Source: an uncultured Alcanivorax sp.
Lineage (GTDB): Bacteria; Pseudomonadota; Gammaproteobacteria; Pseudomonadales; Alcanivoracaceae
Reading direction: 5' to 3'
NCBI RefSeq assembly: GCF_947258575.1
Contig: NZ_CAMYIV010000002.1
Location: forward strand, 62,001 to 126,000
DNA length: 64,000 nucleotides
The notes under the pieces are model-generated. The model worked only from the letters and a program-made list of their open reading frames with translations, searched no databases and had not been told where the DNA came from. Shown here piece after piece: positions 27,182 through 35,057 of this stretch. How positions within the stretch are numbered: the stretch's first letter is position 1; each line of letters starts with the position of its first letter. The position numbers and the translations under genes are program-made.

Positions 27182-28873
27182 GTGGAAGACGACAACAATA
27201 ACGATGCGCTGATCGGTAAAATCTACGAAACAGCGCTGTCCCCCGGCGACTGGGTCGAGTTGCTGGATACCATCGCCGGCTGGACCGATAACCGCCCGCA
27301 GCCCGGCCACACTGGCACGGCGCTGGAACCCCGACAATCCTCCAATGATGTGGATCAACTGATCGCCCACCTGGAACGAGCGGTGCGCAGCAGTGCCTAC
27401 ATGCATGCCCTGGAAGATCGCACCCAGGTGCTTAATGCCATGTATAACCAGATGCCCTGGCCCATGCTGATGCTGGATAACAGCATGCAGGTACTGGAAT
27501 GCAATCCGGTGGCCAGACAGGTGCTGGCGGATGGCCCGGTGCAGCTGTGCGAGGATGGCACCCTGTTGTTTGCTGACCGGGAGCTGAAACAGGCCCTCGA
27601 TCGCATCAACCGGTTGGCTGAGGGTCGCGAAACCCAGCTCATCAGTTCTCCCCAGGACGGGGTGTCCCTGTTATGTCTGCCGGTGCAGAAATCTGATGCA
27701 CCGGGCAACATTGCCCAGCTGCGCACCATCGTCTGGGTGCTGGCCGGGCACAGCGTGGTGACACCATCCCCGGAGATGCTTCGCTCCCTGTTCAATATCA
27801 GCCAGGCGGAATCCCGTCTACTACACTTGCTGTGCAAGATCGGCAATCTGAGCCAGAGCGCCAAGCTGTTGAATGTCAGTATTCACACGGCCCGCACCCA
27901 GCTCAAATCCACCATGGCCAAACTCAATGCCAACAGTCAGGTACAGCTGGTCAGCCACGCCATGGGGCATGCCCTGGTGCAGGCGGCAAAACTCCCGCAG
28001 ATCCAGCAGGATCGGGAATACACCCTGAGCCTGCCGGACCGGCGCGTGCTGAGCTGGTACGAATATGGTGACCCGCACGGCCGCCCGGTACTGACGCTGG
28101 ATAACCTGGGGGCGGCGCTGCCGGATCACAGTTATTTTGATGACTGGTATCGCGAGAAAGGCCTGCGCGTGATCATGATTGTGCGCCCCGGCTACGGCAT
28201 ATCCACCTACAAGGCGGACATGGAGTTCCGGGATTTCGGGCCGGATATTCTGGCGTTATGTGAGCATCTTGAGTTGCATCGTCCGCCCATGGCCGCCTTT
28301 TGTGGGGGTGGGGCCTATGCACTGTGTGCGGCAGCCCTGTACCCGGACATCTTCGATCGACTCGGACTGTTGGCCAGTACTGTCCCCATTGAGCACTTCG
28401 AACTGGACAAGCTGGACCCGCTACACAACATGTTTCTGCGTCTGTTTCGGCGTGACCCCCGCTTGTTCGTGCTGGTAGGGCGATTAGGCATCCGGGGGGT
28501 ACAGAAGGCGCCGGAGAAGTTCTTCGCCATGATCGCCAAAGGATTGTGCGATCAGGACAAAGCCGTGCTGGCTAACCCGGATCTGCTGCAGCGAACCATC
28601 AAATGTATGCGTCGCAGTCATTTCCAGGGCGCGCGCATCATGATTGATGAGTATCTGCGCATGCAGCATCCCTGGCAGGTGGATTTGAGCAAGATCACCA
28701 TGCCGGTCATGCAGTGGCACGGCGAAGACGACCGGATTATTTCCATCGGTAGCGCTCGTGGCCTGGCGGGGGATTTACCCGGGGTGCAGTTACGCAGCTT
28801 TCCGGGCCTTGGGCGTTTTATGGTCTACCCGATGTGGAAGGACTTTCTGACCGAGCTGTTGGACTTGCCCTGA
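27182..28873 (+). CDS. LuxR-type HTH regulator fused to a degenerate alpha/beta-hydrolase domain
   Basis: A 563-residue protein. Residues 1-190 contain a PAS-like segment (QMPWPMLMLDNSMQVLECNP). A LuxR/GerE HTH is at about 205-265 (SQAESRLLHLLCKIGNLSQS, then SIHTARTQLKSTMAKL). Residues 280-563 form an alpha/beta-hydrolase fold. The nucleophile elbow reads AFCGGG, so Ser is replaced by Cys374. The Asp site is kept (HGEDD, Asp517). The catalytic His position reads GLGRF (Arg545). It is therefore probably a ligand-sensing, not hydrolytic, domain. The start is GTG immediately after an in-frame TGA. Confidence 0.85.
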   Translation: MEDDNNNDALIGKIYETALSPGDWVELLDTIAGWTDNRPQPGHTGTALEPRQSSNDVDQLIAHLERAVRSSAYMHALEDRTQVLNAMYNQMPWPMLMLDNSMQVLECNPVARQVLADGPVQLCEDGTLLFADRELKQALDRINRLAEGRETQLISSPQDGVSLLCLPVQKSDAPGNIAQLRTIVWVLAGHSVVTPSPEMLRSLFNISQAESRLLHLLCKIGNLSQSAKLLNVSIHTARTQLKSTMAKLNANSQVQLVSHAMGHALVQAAKLPQIQQDREYTLSLPDRRVLSWYEYGDPHGRPVLTLDNLGAALPDHSYFDDWYREKGLRVIMIVRPGYGISTYKADMEFRDFGPDILALCEHLELHRPPMAAFCGGGAYALCAAALYPDIFDRLGLLASTVPIEHFELDKLDPLHNMFLRLFRRDPRLFVLVGRLGIRGVQKAPEKFFAMIAKGLCDQDKAVLANPDLLQRTIKCMRRSHFQGARIMIDEYLRMQHPWQVDLSKITMPVMQWHGEDDRIISIGSARGLAGDLPGVQLRSFPGLGRFMVYPMWKDFLTELLDLP

Positions 28874-28927
28874 GCAGCAAGCTCATCGCATTGGTTAGTG
28901 CGGTTTGCTGGCCCAGTGTTAGCGGAT

Positions 28928-29359
28928 TCAGTCCAGGTCGGCAAACTGTTCGCGGAACGCAGCCGGCACCGGCATGACTCCGTGCTTTTGATGATCAAAA
29001 AACACAAAACCCTGTTTGGCCAGCACCACCAGCCGTCCGGAAGGTTGTTTGGTGACCCGGAAAATCAGATCTGCTCCGTACTTGTTGAAGTCCATTAACC
29101 CAACCTCGAACTGAAGATCATCCTGGGCGAAACTTTCTGCCTGGTAGGTGGCCACCAGATCAGTCACCACAATGCTCTGCTTGTCGGTATCGAACTGGTC
29201 GAAACCGATGTGGCAGAAAAATCGGTAACGGGCTTCAGAGAGCAGGGAGATCATCTGGTCGTTGCCCACATGCTTACCGGTATTCAGGTCGGTCATGCGC
29301 ACATTGATGGTGTGTGTGTAGAGGAATTGCTCAGGCAGATCGAGTGCAACGCGGGCCAT
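28928..29359 (-). CDS. 4HBT-family acyl-CoA thioesterase
   Basis: A 143-residue hot-dog-fold protein. The N-terminus has VRMTDLNTGKHVGNDQMISLLSEARYRFF, typical of 4-hydroxybenzoyl-CoA-thioesterase-like proteins. VTDLVATYQAESFAQDDLQF follows. The catalytic Asp of the usual D-x-x-G-H-V-N motif appears as TDLNTGKHVGND. The start at MARVALDL is supported by GGAG; a longer frame begins 13 codons upstream. It is convergent with the LuxR-hydrolase gene. Confidence 0.85.
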   Translation of the reverse strand: MARVALDLPEQFLYTHTINVRMTDLNTGKHVGNDQMISLLSEARYRFFCHIGFDQFDTDKQSIVVTDLVATYQAESFAQDDLQFEVGLMDFNKYGADLIFRVTKQPSGRLVVLAKQGFVFFDHQKHGVMPVPAAFREQFADLD

Positions 29360-29500
29360 GCTGCAGTCTCCAGCGGGGAAGGGAGTGGAGTGTAGCAAGG
29401 TCTATCGGGTTTAGTGAAACAGGATTATGTATTGGGCGGAGTGATATTCTGGCAAAACTTGCATCAGCACAGGAAGTCGTCTGAAGGCATCGTGCCATGG

Positions 29501-29543
29501 AAAAACGTAGGGTATGGAGCAGAAATGGTGCTGCTCCATACCC
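29501..29543 (-). terminator. Terminator of the GTPase/roadblock operon
   Basis: A 13-bp perfect stem (GGGTATGGAGCAG at 29510-29522; complement 29531-29543) is followed on the minus strand by TACG and TTTTT. It ends the minus-strand operon just past the last roadblock gene. Confidence 0.8.
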
Positions 29544-29555
29544 ACGACGTGATGG

Positions 29556-29915
29556 TTAAACGCTCAGGTCAGCTTCAACCGATTGGCAATTGCGCCGTGC
29601 CAGCGCCAGATTGGATTTTCCCTTGTCCAGCACCAGGTACATGAACAGACCTTCATTTTTCGCCACTGGGCGGATGATATGATACTGGGTTCCCAGTGTG
29701 ATCAGAATATCCTCGATGGTGTCTTTGAGTCCCAGTGATTTCATGGTTTTAAGCTTGGCACGAACCACCTCGGTGTTGCCGGCGGCGGCCAATTCAAGAT
29801 CCAGTCCGGTCCCATCCTGACCCAGCACCATGCCACTGTTTGAATCAACAATAGCGGCACACATTGCACCATCGGATTCCAACAGGGTTTTCAGACTCTC
29901 AGTAACGTTGCCCAT
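29556..29915 (-). CDS. Roadblock/LC7-domain protein (first)
   Basis: A 119-residue single roadblock domain: GAMCAAIVDSNSGMVLGQDG opens the central sheet, and YHIIRPVAKNEGLFMYLVLD closes it. MglB-like roadblock proteins bind small Ras-like GTPases as dimers and often act as GAPs. It is the last gene of a four-gene minus-strand operon that also encodes a second roadblock protein and a GTPase, so it is likely part of that module. A 41-nt gap separates it from the second roadblock gene. Confidence 0.88.
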   Translation of the reverse strand: MGNVTESLKTLLESDGAMCAAIVDSNSGMVLGQDGTGLDLELAAAGNTEVVRAKLKTMKSLGLKDTIEDILITLGTQYHIIRPVAKNEGLFMYLVLDKGKSNLALARRNCQSVEADLSV

Positions 29916-29956
29916 AACTTACTCCTATTATTTTATATTTTCCCTAAAGAGGGGAA

Positions 29957-30367
29957 CTAACTGGCTGCTTTTAGTGATTCCGATAGAGCTGCACAACAGT
30001 TTTTGGCGCCCCAGATCAGTTGCCCGAGCTTGGAGGCGTCATTGGCGACTACGGCCAATGCCAGGGGAGGTGAGCAGTTGGGCACTTTCATCACGGCCAC
30101 AACGCCCTCCTCGGATTCCACAATCATGCGGCTGCATTCAGAAATGCCCGCTTCTTTTGCTATTGCCGAGCTGATTGCTGCAAGAGAACTACCCATTGCG
30201 GCAAGCCGGCTGGCTTTCCCTTTATCGTTTTCCAACGTGGCTATTTCAAAGCCATCACTGCTCAGTAGTACAGCAGAGGTGATCCCCGGGGTGGAGTCCT
30301 GCAGGATGTGAAGCTGTTTCTGCGCCATTGCCACGGCAGAATCGCTAAGGGGGTTCCTGTCTTTCAT
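29957..30367 (-). CDS. Roadblock/LC7-domain protein (second)
   Basis: A 136-residue roadblock domain with PGITSAVLLSSDGFEIATLE, AAMGSSLAAISSAIAKEAG and a strand VVAVMKVPN. This form (with GSSLAAIS and the following helix) is closer to MglB than the first roadblock protein. Its ATG overlaps the GTPase stop by 4 nt (ATGA), giving tight translational coupling. It is a plausible direct partner or GAP of that GTPase. Confidence 0.88.
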   Translation of the reverse strand: MKDRNPLSDSAVAMAQKQLHILQDSTPGITSAVLLSSDGFEIATLENDKGKASRLAAMGSSLAAISSAIAKEAGISECSRMIVESEEGVVAVMKVPNCSPPLALAVVANDASKLGQLIWGAKNCCAALSESLKAAS

Positions 30368-30915
30368 ACTTGCATCAGTTCCATTTCGTTGGCTTCGATC
30401 TGACAGAGGAGGGTTTCAACCAGAAGCAGAACGTCTTCACACTCTCTGACGTCTACGGAAATCACTGGTACAAACAGATGTTTGGCTGCCAGTTTTTCCG
30501 TAACCCGGTCGATACGCGCGAAGTCATCGCTGGAAATCCGGCCGATACCAATAACCAGAGGTGTTTCCCCATTGTTGGAAAAGGCGTTGGTATAAAGATC
30601 CAGGTGAGCTTCCAGATCCGGGTGTTCGCCATTCAGCAAGAGAATGACACCTGCGGCGTTGTTGGCGAGGATCGGCCACATGAACTGAAAACGTTCTTGC
30701 CCGGGTGTGCCGTAAAGGCGCACGCCACTACCGTCAGGCAGGCTGATATAACCGTAATCCAGACCGGCGGTAGTCATTTCCTTGTTGCACTGCTCTAAAT
30801 CAGTGTTAACCACATCTGTGGAGACACATTCCTGATCACTGAGTTGAGTGATTGCCGTAGTCTTACCGGCGCCCATCGGGCCGGTGAAAAGGATTTTGAA
30901 TTCGTTGCTTGTCAT
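30364..30915 (-). CDS. Ras-like small GTPase (MglA/COG2229-type)
   Basis: A 183-residue single-domain GTPase. The Walker A is GPMGAGKTT (residues 12-20) and switch II is GTPGQERF. The usual base-specificity motif (N/T)KxD is not seen; the corresponding strand reads VIGIGRISSDDF. Guanine specificity or affinity may therefore be altered. No membrane anchor is apparent. It sits between a receiver-like protein gene (4-nt gap) and a roadblock gene (4-nt overlap). By analogy with MglA/MglB and actinobacterial conservons, it is probably a polarity or signalling switch. Confidence 0.9.
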   Translation of the reverse strand: MTSNEFKILFTGPMGAGKTTAITQLSDQECVSTDVVNTDLEQCNKEMTTAGLDYGYISLPDGSGVRLYGTPGQERFQFMWPILANNAAGVILLLNGEHPDLEAHLDLYTNAFSNNGETPLVIGIGRISSDDFARIDRVTEKLAAKHLFVPVISVDVRECEDVLLLVETLLCQIEANEMELMQV

Positions 30916-30919
30916 TATT

Positions 30920-31891
30920 TCAGCTCAATCCCAGACGTGTTCTCAGGCCTTTGATCATCCCTCCGAGGCGATGGTGCTCCGCGCCGGCTTGTACTGATGG
31001 GGCTATAGCAGAGGGGGCTCTCACCTGACTCACCAATAACCCGCTAATTTCACAAGCATTGATGAAGTGATAAAGCGCTTTGTCATCACAATGTGAAAGT
31101 GTCTTTAGCTCTGAAAGTGTCAGTGCACGGCGGGTCATCAGCGCACATAAGGAGAGCAATTGCCGGGATTTGTTCAACGCTGCAGCACTGGGCCAACGGC
31201 TCAATTTGAAATGGCTGTCTTCATCCAGCCAAGGCAACAGGGCATTGCAATGGTTGGCACCGGTTAGCCAGGCGAGCTCAAACAATGGCCGAGGCACCAT
31301 GCCCTCGGAAACTGGTTCGCTGCTGGGGCTTAACGGGCTAAAAGACACCGGGCCCGCGGACAGGGCGTGTAGCAATGCCGGCCGTGCGTAAAATCGGTGG
31401 CTTGCGGGTTTTACCAGCAAAAGGCCTTCCGGACTTTGGCTGCTGTACAGTTCAGTCGATCCCTTGTTATTGATGACCCGGTATAAACTGGCACAAAAAT
31501 CAACGGTAGGTAGTGATGAGTTGCCTTCTGATTCAGACACTTCACGATTATGCTCAGCATGATTGGATGACGTATCCAAAGACCGCAGTACCTCATCCAG
31601 CACATCGAGCAGCTGCATGACTCGAAATGGGTGTGGCAGCGCAAAAGCGGATGCTGGTTTTTCCTCAGAGCTGGGGTAAATCACGATACACGGTTTTTGG
31701 CTCAGGTCGTCCTGGCTGGTTTGTGCCTCTTGCAGGCTGGAAACCATGAGGACATCCGCCATCGCGGGTGTTGCCTGGCTCCAGTGTACTGAGGAACGGC
31801 CATCAATGATTTTCAGCATGGAAAGACAGGCACTGACCGTGTCATCTCCCAATCCGATAAATCCAAGACGCTGTGTTTGCATTTGTGCCAT
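30920..31891 (-). CDS. Receiver-like N-terminus plus winged-helix-like protein of GTPase operon
   Basis: A 323-residue protein I do not recognise with certainty. Residues 1-120 read like a degenerate response-regulator fold: LGFIGLGDDTVSACLSMLKI, ADVLMVSS, PCIVIYPSSEEKPASAFALP, then HPFRVMQLLDVLDEVL as the usual last helix. No phosphorylatable Asp pair is evident. Residues 120-150 are a Ser-rich linker. The C-terminal 120 residues are helical, with RRALTLSELKTLSHC and DDKALYHFINACEISGLL resembling a winged helix. It is the first gene of the GTPase/roadblock operon. It may be the upstream sensor or downstream adaptor. Confidence 0.65.
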   Translation of the reverse strand: MAQMQTQRLGFIGLGDDTVSACLSMLKIIDGRSSVHWSQATPAMADVLMVSSLQEAQTSQDDLSQKPCIVIYPSSEEKPASAFALPHPFRVMQLLDVLDEVLRSLDTSSNHAEHNREVSESEGNSSLPTVDFCASLYRVINNKGSTELYSSQSPEGLLLVKPASHRFYARPALLHALSAGPVSFSPLSPSSEPVSEGMVPRPLFELAWLTGANHCNALLPWLDEDSHFKLSRWPSAAALNKSRQLLSLCALMTRRALTLSELKTLSHCDDKALYHFINACEISGLLVSQVRAPSAIAPSVQAGAEHHRLGGMIKGLRTRLGLS

Positions 31892-32265
31892 CCGAGATCC
31901 GGTAGTACCGGTTACTGCAATAGTGGCGAAAACTGCTAATCGCCATCAGTTAGTGATCTATGTCTCAATTATTAGTAGCGGGACGCCCAGCAGGGCAAAG
32001 GGATCGCGACAGGCGGAGACTTTCAAGGGATGAGTTGATGTTGCGATCACGTCCTGTTGACCGGCTTTGTTGGCGGTTTTCTGAAGCGAACGAACGATTT
32101 TTTTCTAACAGACTGATTGATAAGGTAAATATTGTTATTTGAAAAAATAAGTGACGCTGGTTGTGAGGTCACGAAATAAATGTACGCCTTTTCCTACATT
32201 TGCGATTAGCTTGTAAGACATTGCTTACCGATGGTCGAAATTCCCCACTCTGTTATCTTCCCTCG
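31892..32265. promoter_or_regulatory. AT-rich intergenic region upstream of the GTPase operon
   Basis: This 374-nt gap lies between two minus-strand transcription units. It has no convincing gene; the short plus-strand frame at 31960-32142 looks random. It is distinctly AT-rich around 32090-32190 compared with the rest of the window, which suits the promoter of the GTPase operon. A short GTGAC / GTCAC inverted repeat lies at about 32152. I see no clear -35/-10 pair. Confidence 0.4.
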
Positions 32266-33801
32266 CTAGCCGATTCCGCCATAGCGAACACCGGCCAAGG
32301 CGGTCATTTCCCGATCAAAGGTCGCCAAGTCTTCCAGCGTAAATTGATTCAGATGATGGTGGCCGCAGGCGCGGGCCATGACTTGCATCAGTTCTGTGGC
32401 GGCATGGAAGAAATTGGCCAGGCGTTGGGCTGCGTGGTCCACGTCCAGTCGTTTTCGCAATTGCTCGTTCTGGGTGGCGATGCCGGCGGGGCATTGGTTG
32501 GTGTTACACATACGGGCGCCGACGCAGCCAATGGCCTGCATGGCGCTGTTGGACAGGGCGATGGCATCAGCGCCCAAGGCCAGGGCTTTGACAAAATCCA
32601 TGGGCATGCGCAGGCCGCCGGTGATTATCAGGGTGACGTTGTCACTGGCGCCTTTGTCATCCAGATAGCGGCGTGCGCGAGCCAGGGCGGGGATGGTGGG
32701 GACGCTGATGTGATCGCGGAACATGGCGGGCGCCGCGCCGGTACCGCCGCCGCGGCCATCCAGGATGATGTAGTCGGCGCTGGCATCCAGGGCGAACTGG
32801 ATGTCCCTTTCGATATGGTTGGCGCTCAGTTTGAATCCCACCGGTATGCCGCCGGACACCTCCCGCACCCGGTCGGCGAAACGTTTGAAATCATCGCTGC
32901 TATGTAGCTCCCGGAAGGTGGCCGGTGAGATGGCCGGTTGGCCTTCGGCAATGTGGCGTACCTGGGAAATCTTGCCCACGTTCTTGTTGGCGGGCAGGTG
33001 GCCGCCGGTGCCGGTCTTGGCGCCCTGGCCGCCCTTGAAGTGGAACGCCTGCACCTTCTTCAGATGGTCTTCGGTATAGCCAAACATGGCGCTGGCCAAT
33101 TCATAGAAATAGCGAGAGTTGGCGGCCTGTTCTTCCGGCAGCATACCGCCCTCGCCAGAGCAGATGCCGGTGCCGGCCAGTTCCGCGCCTCGTGCCAGAG
33201 ATACCTTCGCTTCTTCGGAAAGAGCACCGAAGCTCATATCCGAGACCATCAGGGGAATATCCAGCGTTAGCGGTTTGTCCGCTGTGGGGCCGATCACCAG
33301 ATCGGTGCCCACCGGCTGGTCGTCCAGCAGCGGCTGGGTGGCCATCTGCGCCACCATGATCTGGATGTCATCCCATTTGGGCAGGCAGTCTCTCGGGACG
33401 CCCATGGCGGTCATGGGGCCATGATGGCCGACTTTATCGAGCCCGTTTTCCGCCAGGTCGTGGATCAGTGCCACGTTGGGTTCCTCGGCGGTGGCCTTGG
33501 GCTGTGGCATGCCATCGCGCTGGATACTCTCCGGGCCGGGGCCTTCTTCGCCCACCTGATCCTTGCTGAATCGCGCATGGGTGCCATCACAGTAGGGGAA
33601 GTTGGCGCTGTGCTTGCACATGCACAGGTAGCCCTCGTCCTTGTCGGCTTCGAAGCCGAGAGGGGTAATACCGGTGCCTGCGTGGGAGCCGTCGCAGAAT
33701 GGCTGATTGGCGGAGCGACCGCAGCGGCAGAAGTAGTAGGTTTCACCGGGTTTGAGGTCGGTTTTATGCGGTTTGATATCGGCGATGACAGGCTTGGACA
33801 T
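32266..33801 (-). CDS. CDGSH iron-sulfur domain fused to FMN-binding glutamate-synthase-like domain
   Basis: A 511-residue fusion. The N-terminus carries two CDGSH [2Fe-2S] sites: CRCGRSANQPFCDGSH (residues 25-40) and CMCKHSANFPYCDGTH (about 60-75). The rest matches the glutamate synthase FMN/3Fe-4S domain: PLMVSDMSFGALSEEAKVSL, ILDGRGGGTGAAP, TGGLRMPMDF and the cluster cysteines CVGARMCNTNQCPAGI. There is no glutaminase domain, so it is not a canonical GltB. The electron donor and substrate are unknown. CAGGAG precedes the start. Confidence 0.92.
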   Translation of the reverse strand: MSKPVIADIKPHKTDLKPGETYYFCRCGRSANQPFCDGSHAGTGITPLGFEADKDEGYLCMCKHSANFPYCDGTHARFSKDQVGEEGPGPESIQRDGMPQPKATAEEPNVALIHDLAENGLDKVGHHGPMTAMGVPRDCLPKWDDIQIMVAQMATQPLLDDQPVGTDLVIGPTADKPLTLDIPLMVSDMSFGALSEEAKVSLARGAELAGTGICSGEGGMLPEEQAANSRYFYELASAMFGYTEDHLKKVQAFHFKGGQGAKTGTGGHLPANKNVGKISQVRHIAEGQPAISPATFRELHSSDDFKRFADRVREVSGGIPVGFKLSANHIERDIQFALDASADYIILDGRGGGTGAAPAMFRDHISVPTIPALARARRYLDDKGASDNVTLIITGGLRMPMDFVKALALGADAIALSNSAMQAIGCVGARMCNTNQCPAGIATQNEQLRKRLDVDHAAQRLANFFHAATELMQVMARACGHHHLNQFTLEDLATFDREMTALAGVRYGGIG

Positions 33802-33900
33802 GGTGACTCCTGGCTGGCACTGCGGGCTGGGATACCTCGATCATGCCAGTGGTGGCGGGGGAGTCAACGCTTTGCACAGGACAGGATAGGGAACGCTCGC

Positions 33901-33945
33901 GACTCGACTCTTGCTGCCCCCCAAGGAGGCAGCAAGAGTCGAGTC
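33901..33945. other. Strong 18-bp hairpin between SDR and glutamate-synthase-like genes
   Basis: GACTCGACTCTTGCTGCC (33901-33918) and its exact complement (33928-33945) enclose a 9-nt loop. No T-run follows on either strand, so it is not a classical terminator. It lies 9 nt beyond the SDR gene's stop codon. Confidence 0.75.
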
Positions 33946-33954
33946 ACGCCCTTG

Positions 33955-34806
33955 CTAGCGGTTCGATTCGATGTTTCTAACCAGGCGGTGAATTTTATCG
34001 CTGCGATCCAGCAGCGCATCGCTGAGTGGGCTCATCACCCCCCGCAGCATGGACAAGGGTTTCCAGCGGGCCGGGGCAATAATAGCGGCGGAGCGGGTTG
34101 TCAGGCCGGCAACCAGGGCAGTGGCAATTTCCTCGGGTTGTACCTGTTTTCTCAGTACGGCTGGGAAGGCGCTTTCAATCAGCTCAGAAGCGGTGGCATG
34201 GCCACCGAAGGCCAGCTCGGTGATAGGCGTTGCCGTCCAGCCGGGGTAGAGCACGCTGGCGCTGGCGCCGGTACCGGCCAGCTCAGCCCGCAAGGCTCTG
34301 CCGAGCATTTCCACGGCTGCCTTGGAGGCGGCGTAGGGGGCATTGACCATGCCGTTGACGAACGAATAGATCGAGGAGGTGATGACAATCTGGCCATGAT
34401 TACGCTGAACTTCCGGCAGGGCCGCACGCAGGGTGCGCCAGACGCCGAACAGATCCACATCGATAATTTTCTCGAATTCGGCTTCATCGCAGCTGGCGAT
34501 GGTCGCCGGCTTGTTTCGCCAGGCAATGCCGGCGTTGGCAAAAGCGATATCCAGCCGGCCAAAGTGCTCTACGGCTTGCTGGACCACGGCTTTTGAGGCG
34601 CTGGCATCCGTTACGTCCAGGGGCAGGGAAAGCACGCGGGTGACATCAAATTCTGCGGCAAGTGAGTCCAGAGACTGCTGGGATAGATCGGTCAGCACCA
34701 GATTGGCCCCTTTTGCGTAGAGTGCTCGAGCACTCGCCGCACCAATCCCGCCGGTTGCACCGGTTATGAGAACCACCTTGCCATTCAGGTCATACTTCTT
34801 GCCCAC
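33955..34806 (-). CDS. Short-chain dehydrogenase/reductase
   Basis: A 283-residue classical SDR. The cofactor motif is TGATGGIG (residues about 16-23), followed by NAG, an active-site Ser in VITSSIYS, and Y-x-x-x-K in PYAASKAA. The product site motif PGWTATP is present. Asp in VLTDLS, 18 residues past the Gly motif, suggests NAD(H) preference. The GTG start (VGKKYDLNGK) with CAGGGAGA upstream is preferred to a longer frame. The substrate is unknown. Confidence 0.9.
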   Translation of the reverse strand: MGKKYDLNGKVVLITGATGGIGAASARALYAKGANLVLTDLSQQSLDSLAAEFDVTRVLSLPLDVTDASASKAVVQQAVEHFGRLDIAFANAGIAWRNKPATIASCDEAEFEKIIDVDLFGVWRTLRAALPEVQRNHGQIVITSSIYSFVNGMVNAPYAASKAAVEMLGRALRAELAGTGASASVLYPGWTATPITELAFGGHATASELIESAFPAVLRKQVQPEEIATALVAGLTTRSAAIIAPARWKPLSMLRGVMSPLSDALLDRSDKIHRLVRNIESNR

Positions 34807-35057
34807 GTGCTGATCTCCCTGTAAGTCGATGTGCCCGGTGGCCAAGACAGCTGCCACCGGTCGGTCAAAACAAGCACGGAACCATACCACTGATGCTGAG
34901 TGAGGGTCCTGTAGAATTCAGTAGTCGTCCGTTTCACGTTGGTCTGGGGGTTTGCCTGCGTTGCATGCCGTCACAAGATTGGCCCAGCAGGAAGGGGTGG
35001 TAGTCTCCGGTGCCGTGCACAATCATTTGCATCGCAACGACAGGAAAGGGTTCTCTC

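Noticed and set aside
27168-27210. Upstream ATG as start of the LuxR-hydrolase fusion
   Set aside because: It is in another frame and meets a stop quickly; an in-frame TGA sits directly before the GTG at 27182.
31960-32142. 60-codon frame in the AT-rich gap
   Set aside because: Arg-rich random-looking product, no ribosome-binding site.
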